A DNA stretch of 31,193 nt from Schleiferiaceae bacterium (GCA_022424815.1 JAKMGS010000004.1:1-31193); one strand, 5' to 3'. Positions 1 to 8,970 are shown, counted from the stretch's first letter. Numbers and translations are program-made. Notes: generated from the letters alone by a model not told the origin.

Positions 1-2336
1 CTTCCATATTCATCCACAGCGCTGAGAACGGCACTTGCCTCCAAACCCAAAATAGGTGCGTTTTTGATCGTTTTTGCCGCATTTTGGAGCTTTTTTAGCG
101 CTTTTTGGGCCAATTTCTTCGATTCTGGCAAAAAACCACCACTGAGCGCTGCGCGTCCACTTGGGCTACAAACGACCGCTGGACTGTAGCCGAGCGCGCC
201 GAGCACATCACACGCTTTGCCGACCAACATCGGATCGTTCGCTTGGGTAAATTCATCCACCCACAAAATCACGGCGCGCTCGTGGCCTGCGGCGCTTTTT
301 ACTGAATAGCCTCTTTCATACGCCTTCATGTAGGCGGGATTCACAAGCCCTGGTAGGGAACGCTCCGGGTGAATGCCCATCAATCGCTTGGTCAGTCCCG
401 ATTTTAAAACTGGGTTGATTAAACGCCACAACCCCTGATAGTTCAAACTCTTGTGGAAGTTGGCAAAGGCCTTGTCTGCCATCGTGCGTTTCCCCCGGTT
501 TTGATACAAGTATTCAGACTTCATGGCGGCCATATCGACCCCAGAAGGACATTCCTTGGTACAGCCTTTACAGCCGACACAATGCTGCATCGCTTCGGCC
601 AATTCTGGTGCTTTAAACCCTTCTATGCTTTGCTCGGTCAGTACGCTGCGGAGCACATTTGCCCGCCCGCGAGTACTGTCCCATTCGTCCCGTGAAGCCA
701 TGTATGAAGGGCACATTAACGCACCGGTGAAAGGCAGACGTCGGCAATCTCCAGATCCGTTGCATTTCTCTACGGCACGCAAGAATCCGCCTTCTTCGCT
801 GAAGGGAAACTGGGTATCTAGCACGGGCTCCTCTCGATCTACTTTATAGCGCAAATCTTCGTTCATGGGTTTGGCGCCCACAATCTTGCCCGGGTTCAAT
901 CTGTTCTCAGGATCCCATGCCTTCTTGAAGCTTTCCATCCAAGGGTAAACTTCGGGGCCGTAAAAGTCTTTGATAAATGCCGCACGGACGCGACCGTCGC
1001 CGTGTTCTCCCGATAAGGACCCACCATATTTTTTGACCAATTCCGCACTGGCCTTACTGATTTCATACAGCAATCGGACCCCTTCAGAAGTCTTCAAATT
1101 CAAAATAGGTCTCAAGTGCAATTCCCCAGCACCGGCATGCGCGTAGTACACACTTTCTTGGCAAAAGCCTTGCATCAACGCATCAAACTCACGGATATAT
1201 TCTTGGAGCACATCAATACGTACGGCGGTATCTTCAATACATGCCACAGGTTTCGCATCGCCCGGCACATTGGAGAGCAATCCCAGCCCCGAGGCACGGA
1301 GCTTCCATACTTTATCGCTGTCGTCGCCAAAGAGCTCGGCTCTGGCATAACTGTGCTCGCATTGCAGCGCAGCCAAATTTTCAGCGAGTTCCGCCTCGCT
1401 ATCACCGCGAACTTCCACCAGTAAAATTGCTGCAGGATCGCCTTGCACAAAATCACGGTAGCTTGCATATTCCTTGCTCTCGCGAGTACATTCTAAGATG
1501 ATGCGGTCCATGAGCTCCAGCTGGTAGGGGGTATGAGCCATCAATTTTGGTGTGGCACCCATGGCTTCATCCATGCTGTGGTAGTGCAATGCAGCTACGG
1601 CCACGTGAGCAGGAGGTAGGGGATCTAAGGCCACACGAATCTTGGTGGTAATGCCGAGTGTACCTTCTGAACCGCACATCACGCTCAAGAGTGCATCGGC
1701 ATCGTTGCTAATTAAATCAATCGCGTACCCCGTATTTCTTCGGTGAATGCTCGCATCTGGGAAGTGAGATTCTAGGTTTTGAGTGGACCAAGCTTCCGAC
1801 CATTTCTTCATCCAATCCTCCACTGCCAAAGGAATCTCACGCACGCCGTCGGACTTAATATCGCCCATGGCGCGCAATACCCCGTCCGCGGTGACCAGCT
1901 CAAGGCCGAGCAACTTTTCGCGGGTTGTTCCGTAAGAAATAGAGGTAGAGCCCGAGCTGTTATTGCCCACCATGCCGCCCATCATACAACGGTTGGAGGT
2001 GGAGGTATTGGGGCCGAAAAACAGTCCGTGTTCCTTGAGGTGGTAGTTGAGTTCGTCGCGGACAACGCCGGGTTGAACCTCTGCCCATCGCTCCTCCACA
2101 TTGATGTGAAGAATAGCGTTCATGTGCCTTCCGGTATCTAGTACGGTGTCGTCGCCCACGACTTGGCCCGCGAGGGAAGTTCCTGCGGCGCGAGGGATCA
2201 GCGGCTTACAGGATCTGACCAGTACGACAACCTCTTCTGCGGAGGCAGGAAAAGCAACGTCCAGTGGTGTTTCCTGGTAGATGGAAGCATCCTGCGCATA
2301 GGCGCGCTTGAGTAGTTCGTCGCTAGGTTTGGTCAT
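1..2336 (-). CDS. FAD-linked oxidase with Fe-S domain (D-2-hydroxyacid dehydrogenase type), partial
   Basis: The start is an ATG at 2336 and the reading frame is still open at base 1, so the C-terminal end lies outside the window; 778 residues are present. Residues 1-60 begin a PCMH-type FAD-binding domain, with PRAAGTSLAGQ at 48-58. HGDGR near residue 446 marks the FAD-oxidase C-terminal domain. A CNGSGDC...MCPSY segment follows, and then a ferredoxin-type CVGCKGCTKECP motif with cysteines at about 586, 589, 592 and 596. This order matches the roughly 1000-residue YdiJ/GlcD-GlcF-like proteins, which oxidise a D-2-hydroxyacid and pass electrons through FAD and Fe-S clusters to the respiratory chain. 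About 200 residues, probably the CCG domains, are missing at the edge. The gene starts 2 bases after the stop of the hydroxyacyl-CoA dehydrogenase, so it is probably translationally coupled to it. The exact substrate cannot be read from sequence. Confidence 0.88.
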   Translation of the reverse strand, partial: MTKPSDELLKRAYAQDASIYQETPLDVAFPASAEEVVVLVRSCKPLIPRAAGTSLAGQVVGDDTVLDTGRHMNAILHINVEERWAEVQPGVVRDELNYHLKEHGLFFGPNTSTSNRCMMGGMVGNNSSGSTSISYGTTREKLLGLELVTADGVLRAMGDIKSDGVREIPLAVEDWMKKWSEAWSTQNLESHFPDASIHRRNTGYAIDLISNDADALLSVMCGSEGTLGITTKIRVALDPLPPAHVAVAALHYHSMDEAMGATPKLMAHTPYQLELMDRIILECTRESKEYASYRDFVQGDPAAILLVEVRGDSEAELAENLAALQCEHSYARAELFGDDSDKVWKLRASGLGLLSNVPGDAKPVACIEDTAVRIDVLQEYIREFDALMQGFCQESVYYAHAGAGELHLRPILNLKTSEGVRLLYEISKASAELVKKYGGSLSGEHGDGRVRAAFIKDFYGPEVYPWMESFKKAWDPENRLNPGKIVGAKPMNEDLRYKVDREEPVLDTQFPFSEEGGFLRAVEKCNGSGDCRRLPFTGALMCPSYMASRDEWDSTRGRANVLRSVLTEQSIEGFKAPELAEAMQHCVGCKGCTKECPSGVDMAAMKSEYLYQNRGKRTMADKAFANFHKSLNYQGLWRLINPVLKSGLTKRLMGIHPERSLPGLVNPAYMKAYERGYSVKSAAGHERAVILWVDEFTQANDPMLVGKACDVLGALGYSPAVVCSPSGRAALSGGFLPESKKLAQKALKKLQNAAKTIKNAPILGLEASAVLSAVDEYG

Positions 2337-2338
2337 GA

Positions 2339-3535
2339 TCAAATCATAAAACTATCCCCAAGATTCCCTTCTCCGAGCTCCGCGTTTTCGCTGACCAAAT
2401 GGCGTAGCAATGGACACGGACGGTAGCGGTCGTCGCCGTAGAATTTGTGGCAACGCTCAAGGACGCTCAAGACATAATCCCAGCCCAATTCCTGTCCCCA
2501 GCTAATAGGCCCTTTGGGGTAGTTGACGCCCTTGGTCAATGCTAAATCCACATTAGTTGGAGAGGCGATGCCGAGCCAAACAGTATCCAGACCTTCATTG
2601 ATGATGAGGCAGAGGATTCGTTCGACAATCTTTTCGCCCAAAATAGGGTCGAGTTCAGCGTCTTCTTGCGCTTCGACGGCAGCATCCATGCCGCTGCTGT
2701 AGTTGTAGAATCCGCGTCCTGTTTTGCGTCCTAAAAGTCCGGCTTCGAGGAGGCGCTTTTGGGAGATGGAAGGACGGAAGCGGGGGTCGTAATAGAATTG
2801 GCCCCAGACGGTTTCTGTGACTTTGTAATTCACATCATGACCTATCAAATCAGTGAGTTCGAACGGTCCCATGCGGAATCCCATGCTCTTCACTGCGGCA
2901 TCGATTTCCGCGATGCTTGCCACACCTTCTTCGTAGAGTTTGATGGCCTCGCTGTAGAAGGGTCGAGCCACCTTGTTGACGATAAAACCTGGCGTGTCCT
3001 TCGCGAGTACAGGGATCTTGCCCCACGCCACCATGAGTTCTTCCATGGCGTCCGCGAAATCTTCACCGCTTTGGATGCCCGGTACAATCTCGACCAGCGG
3101 CATTAAGGGTGCGGGATTGAAAAAGTGGAGTCCTCCAAAGCGCTCCGGGTGCTTCAGTCCGCTCGAAAGGGCGGCGATGCTCAAGCTGGAGGTATTCGTA
3201 CACAACCAAGCCGTATCGCTGAGGTGCTGTTCGGCTTTTTGAAGGAGTTCTTTTTTGACTTTTAGGTCTTCGATGACCGCTTCCACGACAAGATCGGCGC
3301 CGTCGATGCTACTGAGGTCATCGGACCAATTCATTCTTGAGAGGGTCTCGGTTTTTTCAGCTTCACTCATGCGGCCTTTTTCAACCAATCTGCCAAAGAC
3401 CTTTTCGATGGAAGCGCTGCTGCGTCCGATGGCGCCTGGGTAGTTGTCGAAATACACGACATCGCACCCTTGCTGTGCGGCGATTTGTCCAATGCCCGTG
3501 CCCATGGCACCGGCTCCTAGGATGGCTACTTTCAT
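2339..3535 (-). CDS. paaH: 3-hydroxyacyl-CoA dehydrogenase, PaaH-like
   Basis: This 398-residue NAD-dependent dehydrogenase would oxidise a 3-hydroxyacyl-CoA to the 3-oxoacyl-CoA. The Rossmann motif GAGAMGTG is at residues 7-14, the family signature HFFNP at 137-141, and DTPGFIVNKV at 180-189 starts the C-terminal domain. A second 3HCDH C-terminal repeat (about 300-385) is present, as in PaaH-type enzymes and unlike the short 280-residue Hbd form. The ATG is 1 base after the stop of the upstream PaaG-like gene, so the two consecutive beta-oxidation-type steps are co-translated. The pairing with a PaaG-like enzyme and a paaD gene 7 kb away suggests phenylacetate catabolism (3-hydroxyadipyl-CoA), but general short-chain beta-oxidation or butyryl-CoA metabolism is possible. 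Confidence 0.85.
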   Translation of the reverse strand: MKVAILGAGAMGTGIGQIAAQQGCDVVYFDNYPGAIGRSSASIEKVFGRLVEKGRMSEAEKTETLSRMNWSDDLSSIDGADLVVEAVIEDLKVKKELLQKAEQHLSDTAWLCTNTSSLSIAALSSGLKHPERFGGLHFFNPAPLMPLVEIVPGIQSGEDFADAMEELMVAWGKIPVLAKDTPGFIVNKVARPFYSEAIKLYEEGVASIAEIDAAVKSMGFRMGPFELTDLIGHDVNYKVTETVWGQFYYDPRFRPSISQKRLLEAGLLGRKTGRGFYNYSSGMDAAVEAQEDAELDPILGEKIVERILCLIINEGLDTVWLGIASPTNVDLALTKGVNYPKGPISWGQELGWDYVLSVLERCHKFYGDDRYRPCPLLRHLVSENAELGEGNLGDSFMI

Positions 3536-3536
3536 G

Positions 3537-4307
3537 TTATTGGCCTTTAAATTTTGGGGCGCGCTTTTCTAAAAATGCTTGTACGCCCTCGTTAAAATCG
3601 TATGTCTGTCCCGCCTCGGTTTGGAGGGTTTCTTCAAGAGATAATTGGTCCCTCATATCATTCGTCCCACTGGCATTCAACGCGGCTTTGGTCAACGCCA
3701 AACCCTTCGTGGGCATTTGCGCCATCTGCTCCGCCAAGGCGGTGACCTGCTCGCCAAAAGAGTCCGGGGCAAAGACCTTGTAGATCATGCCCATGGACTG
3801 TGCTTCGGCTGCACCGACCTTATCACCGGTCATCATCAGGGCGCTGGCGCGCTGGAACCCGACTAATCTCGGCAGGGTCCAAGTACCTCCGCTGTCCGGA
3901 ATGAGGCCTATTTTACTAAAGGCTTGAATGAAGCTGGCGTGCTCACTGGCCACCACGATATCACAGGCCAACGCAATGTTGGCACCCGCACCGGCGGCCA
4001 CGCCATTGACTGCGGCGATGACCGGTTTCGGCAGGTCGCGAATGGCTTGGATGATGGGGTTGTAGTGGTCGCGTACGATGGTGCTGAGCTCTGGCCCGTT
4101 TGGGTCCACGGCCTCGCCCAAATCTTGTCCGGCACAGAAGGCCTTTCCATTTCCGGTCAGTACCACACAGCGAACTGCGGGATTACTGGTAGCCTCCGAC
4201 AGTCCTTCCTGGACCGTAAGGGCCAATTCCCGGTTGAAGGAATTAAATTTATCGGGTCGATCAAAAATGAGGGTGAGCACCCCGTTTGAAAGATGGTGTT
4301 GTAGCAT
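3537..4307 (-). CDS. paaG: Enoyl-CoA hydratase/isomerase family protein, PaaG-like
   Basis: This is a crotonase-fold protein of 256 residues from the ATG at 4307. A TTG seven codons upstream (4328) is in frame, but the conserved crotonase N-terminus begins right after the ATG, so the ATG is chosen. The oxyanion-hole segments are AGQDL at about 59-63 and GVAAGAGAN at 102-110. The loop PDSGGTW at 137-143 has Asp where ordinary hydratases carry the catalytic Glu. This is typical of PaaG, which isomerises ring-1,2-epoxyphenylacetyl-CoA to an oxepin. The next gene downstream, a PaaH-like dehydrogenase, starts 1 base after the stop, so the pair forms an operon. Family membership is firm; the phenylacetate role is inferred from the loop and from nearby paa-type genes. 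Confidence 0.83.
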   Translation of the reverse strand: MLQHHLSNGVLTLIFDRPDKFNSFNRELALTVQEGLSEATSNPAVRCVVLTGNGKAFCAGQDLGEAVDPNGPELSTIVRDHYNPIIQAIRDLPKPVIAAVNGVAAGAGANIALACDIVVASEHASFIQAFSKIGLIPDSGGTWTLPRLVGFQRASALMMTGDKVGAAEAQSMGMIYKVFAPDSFGEQVTALAEQMAQMPTKGLALTKAALNASGTNDMRDQLSLEETLQTEAGQTYDFNEGVQAFLEKRAPKFKGQ

Positions 4308-4386
4308 GCTTCTTGGGTTTGTACCCAAGGTACATCAAAGACCAAGTTTGCACAAGCCGTAAGATTAACTTCGGCCAGGAGATGAA

Positions 4387-5025
4387 TTAGTTTTCTTCTA
4401 CAGTTACTAATAAGGAAGAATTGAACATTGCTGCTGGTGAAATGACTTTTTCATCCATAGGAACATGATTACCATAACGCTCTTTCATAATGGATTGAAC
4501 ATAATCATTGGATAAATCAAAGTCGGATAGTTTTTCTAGGGCACCTATTTCGATATCAGCAGCCTCCTTGTAGATTTTCCAAACGAGCTCGGAACAATAG
4601 ATTTTCTCATCCGACCAATTGAAGTATATATCATACGATTTCCCTAAATATTGCTGGCCTACTTCTTTCATATTAGAGAGGACGGTTGGACTTAAAACTT
4701 CTTCCGCATTTTTTAAGCGCTTGATGACATAGTGTCCATTTTCACCACGTTTCTTCCATTCTGTTAGTGGAGTTAATTTGACCGGTTGGACCGCCTCATA
4801 CACGAAGTACTTTCCTTGGTCTTCGTATATAATGCCCATGTGGCTGTATTTAGAGCCTGTAGCTAACTGTATAGCTTGACTTTGTCTTGACTTGGAGGTA
4901 TGAAAGATGATATCTCCGTTTTGTATACTGGAAGCTACAATAGTACCATGTACATGTGTATCACCGGAAGAACATCCAAATAATAGTGTAAATGATAGTA
5001 AGAGAATTGTTATAAAATGTTTCAT
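4387..5025 (-). CDS. YiiX-like permuted NlpC/P60 cysteine hydrolase lipoprotein
   Basis: The 212-residue product has a lipoprotein signal peptide ending in a lipobox with the acylated Cys at residue 18 (LLFGCSS). It then shows the circularly permuted papain-like order of the YiiX/YaeF family: GDIIFH near 37-42, a His in YSHMGI (His62) and, much later, the nucleophile Cys in YCSELV (Cys144). Family members are thought to be amidases acting on peptidoglycan or acyl groups; the true substrate is unknown. It starts 4 bases after the stop of the DUF4837 lipoprotein gene and is the last gene of the gatA-transglycosylase-lipoprotein run. A cell-envelope role fits the neighbouring lytic transglycosylase. 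The base composition is more AT-rich than in the paa genes to its left. Confidence 0.8.
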   Translation of the reverse strand: MKHFITILLLSFTLLFGCSSGDTHVHGTIVASSIQNGDIIFHTSKSRQSQAIQLATGSKYSHMGIIYEDQGKYFVYEAVQPVKLTPLTEWKKRGENGHYVIKRLKNAEEVLSPTVLSNMKEVGQQYLGKSYDIYFNWSDEKIYCSELVWKIYKEAADIEIGALEKLSDFDLSNDYVQSIMKERYGNHVPMDEKVISPAAMFNSSLLVTVEEN

Positions 5026-5029
5026 GGCA

Positions 5030-6025
5030 TCACAATTTAATTGACTTCATCATCGCCTCCATTTCTAAAATGATATTACGCTTTTTAGCCTGAGGCCCAT
5101 AGACAACTGCCTCTACGGTAAGGATTCGATCGTTTTTCTCATCGTAAATAGTGTATGACAGAAAAGGTCCACCCATAAAGTCTCCTTCCATGCGCCATAA
5201 CCCGCGAGTTTCGAGCGCGAACATTCCGCTGATGGTTGTATTTGCAATGGATGGAGGGATTAAAGTCTCTGTGGTCATGTAGCTATTGTCAAAGCTGCCT
5301 TCGAAGTAGTTTTTTCCTATACTATCACGGTGTGCGATTATATCATCTGCGCTCACCAAGCCCTCTGACATTGGCCTAGAACTAATGAGGATGTACTGTG
5401 TAGTTTTCACGGTCTTTGTCGCGAAAATCTTGAGTCCATCCTTATCTAACGTCGGATCAAATCCTTTGTGAAGCAACATGCTTTTTATGCCTATTTTCTT
5501 CAGGTTTTCATGGGTATATGCATAAGCACTTCGCTTGAGTCTATCCTGAATAAGACTCATGTCGTGATCTTTGAAAGATTGAATTATTCGAGGCGCACTT
5601 CCTTTGACTTCAGTGGTAATGGCAGTTTCTGTTGGGGCGGTGATACGAATGAGTTGCTGGGGACGAGTCCAACGATCTTTAGTGAGCCTCACAAAGCTAG
5701 AATCGCTTTTTTCTATCCAAAGGATGTTTTTCGCCTTTTGTAGAATTTTATTGACGTCTTTTGGCTCTACTCTTGAGGCATCGAAATAAGGTTCTGCTTG
5801 AGGCAAACCTTCTTGATCTGCAAGATAGATTTCTCTGAAAGCTTCTCCAGCTGCCCCTAACCATAAATCGTCAGACATGACCAAAAGCAGCTCACTATGT
5901 GTTCCGCTCGATGGAGGGAGAATTCTTGTGTCTTTTTTTGAGCCGTCTTCGTTGGTATCACCAGAATTACAAGAGGTAAAAATTAAGCAAGAAAAGGCTA
6001 CAATACAGAAATAGAATGGTCTCAT
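5030..6025 (-). CDS. DUF4837 family lipoprotein
   Basis: The product is a 331-residue lipoprotein with a short signal peptide and lipobox IFTSC (Cys19). The ATG at 6025 is preferred over an in-frame GTG two codons upstream, because the signal peptide MRPFYF begins there. After the lipobox comes an acidic linker and then the pattern LPPSSGTHSELLLVMSD, with GLPQAEPYF about 45 residues further on; this combination is characteristic of DUF4837, found almost only in Bacteroidota. No enzyme motif is visible and no function is established for the family. The gene lies between a membrane-facing lytic transglycosylase (50 bases upstream) and a YiiX-like lipoprotein (4 bases downstream), so an envelope-associated role is likely. 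Confidence 0.78.
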   Translation of the reverse strand: MRPFYFCIVAFSCLIFTSCNSGDTNEDGSKKDTRILPPSSGTHSELLLVMSDDLWLGAAGEAFREIYLADQEGLPQAEPYFDASRVEPKDVNKILQKAKNILWIEKSDSSFVRLTKDRWTRPQQLIRITAPTETAITTEVKGSAPRIIQSFKDHDMSLIQDRLKRSAYAYTHENLKKIGIKSMLLHKGFDPTLDKDGLKIFATKTVKTTQYILISSRPMSEGLVSADDIIAHRDSIGKNYFEGSFDNSYMTTETLIPPSIANTTISGMFALETRGLWRMEGDFMGGPFLSYTIYDEKNDRILTVEAVVYGPQAKKRNIILEMEAMMKSIKL

Positions 6026-6075
6026 GGGCACCAGATTTTAGTAAAAGGTAGTCAAAAAGCGGGCCACGGAAAGGA

Positions 6076-7341
6076 TTAAATCCTTCTCGGATATACGACC
6101 AATCGTTGCCCAATTCTAATCATGTCGCTAGAGAGTCCATTCCAACGTTTAATTTCGCTCACTCGAACGCCATATTTACCGGCAATGTGACCAAGGGTTT
6201 CTCCACTTTTCACCCTATGAGTTGTCTTTTCATTCATTTGGCTTAAATCCGGCACTTCGCTTTTGCGCTCCTCAAAATACTCTGTAGCAATCGAGTATAA
6301 AGTATCCTTACGCATACGAAATGTCATCGCAGTATTGGCGGGTAAGGTGAGGTAATATTGTTGGCCCGTTACAACGGGTACGGTATTGTATCTATACTGG
6401 GGATTTAAAAACTCTAGTAAAGAAGGTTCAATACCAAGTTCCTCTTCTATTTGTTTGTAGTGAATTTGTTTCGTGATTCGTACTGTATCTGTTTCAATAT
6501 AATACACAGGAATCTCTGCGGGAACTAATCCATACTTAGGGGCATATTCGAATGCATACGTTGCGGCAATGAATAGCGGCACGTAAGCGGAAGTTTCTCT
6601 CGGAAGAAAAGGTCGGATTTCCCAATATGAAGTTTTACCACCACTTTGTCTGATGGCCTTATTCACATTCCCTGGACCACTATTATACGCGGCTAGTACG
6701 AGATTCCAGTCTTCGAACATATCGTACAGTCTTAGCATGTATTTGCAGGCCGCTTCCGTACTTTTCAATGGGTCGTTACGATCATCAACATAACTGTTGA
6801 CATTTAATCCGTAAGCTTTTCCAGTAGAATACATGAATTGCCATAAACCCGTGGCTCCTGCCCCGCTTTTTGCTTTGGGGTTTAAGGCGCTTTCTACAAT
6901 AGCGAGATACTTTAGCTCTAAGGGCATATTGTATTTCGCTAAGTATTCTTCAAACATTGGGAAATAGTACTGACCATGGGCTAGCATTCTGCTCATTCTC
7001 GATGAACCTGGCCTCAAGTACCTTTTCATGTATTGCTCTACGACTTCGTTGTACTCCATCTCAAATGGAGTCCTAGCATCTAGTTCCGCCATGTAATATT
7101 TGAATACCGAGTCTGTCATCGGCAAAGTGGCAACTGAATCTGCTTGAGGAATTCGTGCTTGAGCGAAATACAGATGTTCTGAATCAAGTCTTGCTAACCG
7201 AGCATCGAGAGCGTCCATCTCGGCGTCCGACATAACTTTTGACTGGTCGGATTGTGTTGTATCTGAACTAGTCCACGTATTTTCATATGCCAGAGCTTCC
7301 AGCGCGAATAGACTACATAAAAAGATTGTAAAAATACGCAT
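6076..7341 (-). CDS. mltD: MltD-like lytic murein transglycosylase with LysM
   Basis: The 421-residue exported protein starts at the ATG at 7341. An in-frame GTG seven codons upstream overlaps gatA and would precede the signal peptide MRIFTIFLCSLFALEALA, so it is rejected. The SLT domain (about 120-260) contains the catalytic Glu in AIVESALNP (Glu150), then GATGLWQF and the AAYNSGPGNV signature. The end of the protein carries a LysM peptidoglycan-binding domain (VKSGETLGHIAGKYG to IGQRLVVY). A more degenerate LysM-like stretch (RKDTLYSIATEYF) precedes it. Such enzymes cleave the glycan strand to form 1,6-anhydromuropeptides. The start codon lies 2 bases after the gatA stop, which implies coupling to gatA, and two envelope lipoproteins follow. 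Confidence 0.9.
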   Translation of the reverse strand: MRIFTIFLCSLFALEALAYENTWTSSDTTQSDQSKVMSDAEMDALDARLARLDSEHLYFAQARIPQADSVATLPMTDSVFKYYMAELDARTPFEMEYNEVVEQYMKRYLRPGSSRMSRMLAHGQYYFPMFEEYLAKYNMPLELKYLAIVESALNPKAKSGAGATGLWQFMYSTGKAYGLNVNSYVDDRNDPLKSTEAACKYMLRLYDMFEDWNLVLAAYNSGPGNVNKAIRQSGGKTSYWEIRPFLPRETSAYVPLFIAATYAFEYAPKYGLVPAEIPVYYIETDTVRITKQIHYKQIEEELGIEPSLLEFLNPQYRYNTVPVVTGQQYYLTLPANTAMTFRMRKDTLYSIATEYFEERKSEVPDLSQMNEKTTHRVKSGETLGHIAGKYGVRVSEIKRWNGLSSDMIRIGQRLVVYPRRI

Positions 7342-7343
7342 CA

Positions 7344-8702
7344 CTAATGCTTTTGAATCCACTGAGTCATGGCCAACACATCCATATCAGCGCCCATAGC
7401 TCCCATTAATTGGAGTCCCATTGGCAAGCCGTTTGGATGTACACCCATTGGAATACTAACGGCAGGAATACCGGCAATATTGGCTTGAACAGTAAATATA
7501 TCTTCCAAATAATTCACGGTCGGATCGCTTACCTCACGCCCAATTTCATAGGCTGTAGTAGGCGCTGTAGGGCACAAAATCAAGTCGTATTCCTCCAACA
7601 TCTTGTCGGTCCAGTCTTGCACCAAACGCCGCGCCGCCTGAGCCTTCCCAAAGTAGGCATCGTAGTATCCAGCACTCAATACAAAGGTTCCCAACATGAT
7701 TCGGCGCTGCACTTCCGTGCCGAACCCTTCGCTGCGGCTCTTCTTGTACACACTCTCCAAATCCGTGCTGTCCGGATGTCTAAACCCTGAATGTACCCCG
7801 TCGAAGCGCGCCAAATTCGAGCTCGCCTCGGCCGTGGTTAAAATATAGTAGATGGGCACTAAGGTGTCCAAAAAGTCAAATTCTACAGGCTCTACAACGA
7901 CGCCTGCGTTTTCGAGCAATTCTAATTGGGCCAAAAAGGCTTTCCTCACATGCTCATCCACAGCAGGGTTATCCACCGCAGTCTTTAAATACGCTACTTT
8001 TTTCGGGGCCAATTTCGTTGCAGGCGCCATGGCCTCTTGTAAGGCAGTCGCATCAAAATCATCGGGTCCCGCAATGACCTCCATCACCTTGGCAGCGTCC
8101 GCTATATTCGCGGCAAATGGACCTATCTGGTCAAAGCTGCTGGCATAGGCAATCAATCCGTGGCGGCTTACCCTACCGAACGAAGGCTTGAACCCAACAG
8201 TCCCTGTAAAGCTCGCCGGCTGGCGAATAGAACCGCCTGTATCCGAGCCTAAGGCTACGTGACATAAGCCCGCAGCTACCGCCGCGGCAGAACCGCCCGA
8301 AGATCCACCTGGTACTTTCGAAGGATCCAGAGGATTCTTCACCGGTCCAAAGGCGCTATTTTCATTGCCCGAACCCATGGCGAACTCATCACAATTCGTG
8401 CGTCCTATAAACACGGCGTCCTCTGCCAACAATCGGTCCACGACCGTTGCAGAAAATTGGCTTTCAAAACCGTCCAAAATCTTGGAGGCAGCGCTCACCT
8501 TATGTCCTCGGTAACAAATATTGTCCTTCAGCGCAATGACCATACCGGCCAGCTTGCCAGCAGTCCCGGCGGCAATTTTTGCATCCACCGCCTTGGCATG
8601 CTCACGCGCTTCATCGGCCCATACTTCCAAGAAAATATTCAAATCTTGGGTGGCCTCAATCTTGCTGAGGAATTGTTCAACCGCTTGGGTTGTCGTACTC
8701 AT
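7344..8702 (-). CDS. gatA: Asp-tRNA(Asn)/Glu-tRNA(Gln) amidotransferase subunit A
   Basis: This 452-residue amidase-signature enzyme is the glutaminase subunit of GatCAB, which transamidates Glu-tRNA(Gln) and/or Asp-tRNA(Asn). The Ser-cisSer-Lys triad is visible with family spacing: Lys59 in VIALKDN, Ser134 in PGGSSGGSAAA and the nucleophile Ser158 in SDTGGSIRQPAS. The motifs GRTNCDEFAMGSGNENSAFG and VGFKPSFGRVSRHGL are GatA-specific and argue against a generic amidase. Its length is slightly below the usual 470-490. No gatB or gatC lies in the window. The gene follows tatA by 31 bases and is followed 2 bases later by the transglycosylase gene, so a translation gene is embedded in an envelope operon. 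Confidence 0.93.
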   Translation of the reverse strand: MSTTTQAVEQFLSKIEATQDLNIFLEVWADEAREHAKAVDAKIAAGTAGKLAGMVIALKDNICYRGHKVSAASKILDGFESQFSATVVDRLLAEDAVFIGRTNCDEFAMGSGNENSAFGPVKNPLDPSKVPGGSSGGSAAAVAAGLCHVALGSDTGGSIRQPASFTGTVGFKPSFGRVSRHGLIAYASSFDQIGPFAANIADAAKVMEVIAGPDDFDATALQEAMAPATKLAPKKVAYLKTAVDNPAVDEHVRKAFLAQLELLENAGVVVEPVEFDFLDTLVPIYYILTTAEASSNLARFDGVHSGFRHPDSTDLESVYKKSRSEGFGTEVQRRIMLGTFVLSAGYYDAYFGKAQAARRLVQDWTDKMLEEYDLILCPTAPTTAYEIGREVSDPTVNYLEDIFTVQANIAGIPAVSIPMGVHPNGLPMGLQLMGAMGADMDVLAMTQWIQKH

Positions 8703-8733
8703 TATTCGTTGGGGTTGGGGAATGGATTATTCC

Positions 8734-8925
8734 TTATTTGTCGTCTGATCCTGTTTCGTCGTCAGCGATGCCATCTTTGAATTCCTTAACACCACGGCCT
8801 AAACCACGCATCAACTCAGGAATTTTACGACCGCCGAAAAGCAATAAAACTACCACTGCAATTAATATCAATTCAGGTCCGCGAAGTCCGCCCAAGAATA
8901 GAAATTTAGAAATCATACCGTTCAT
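8734..8925 (-). CDS. tatA: Sec-independent protein translocase TatA
   Basis: The 63-residue protein has one hydrophobic N-terminal helix (about 17-31), the FGGRKIPELMRGLGRG hinge and amphipathic helix, and an acidic tail ending DDETGSDDK. This is the TatA/E pattern: it forms the pore component of the twin-arginine pathway for folded proteins. The first helix starts after GGLRGPELILI, typical of Bacteroidota TatA. A second ATG three codons in is an alternative start. The gene sits 70 bases after the fused 2-oxoacid dehydrogenase and 31 bases before gatA; the upstream gap contains two inverted repeats. No tatC is in the window. Confidence 0.9.
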   Translation of the reverse strand: MNGMISKFLFLGGLRGPELILIAVVVLLLFGGRKIPELMRGLGRGVKEFKDGIADDETGSDDK

Positions 8926-8934
8926 TTTTCTTAA

Positions 8935-8958
8935 CGTAAAAGTACTCTTTTTTTTACG
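8935..8958. repeat. Inverted repeat upstream of tatA
   Basis: A perfect 7-base inverted repeat, CGTAAAA at 8935-8941 and TTTTACG at 8952-8958, has a 10-base spacer and lies 10 bases before the tatA start. It could be an operator or part of the leader. The T-run within it is on the plus strand, so it does not look like a terminator for the minus-strand gene. Function is unknown. Confidence 0.35.
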
Positions 8959-8970
8959 GAATGGAATGTT

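Noticed and set aside
105..849. Several plus-strand open frames at the left edge
   Set aside because: The minus strand there encodes the FAD/Fe-S oxidoreductase with its cysteine motifs in frame, so these are shadows.
3888..7775. Further TGTCCGG occurrences (for example near 3890, 4126 and 7751)
   Set aside because: They are single half-sites inside coding sequence without an 11-base partner or a nearby promoter element.
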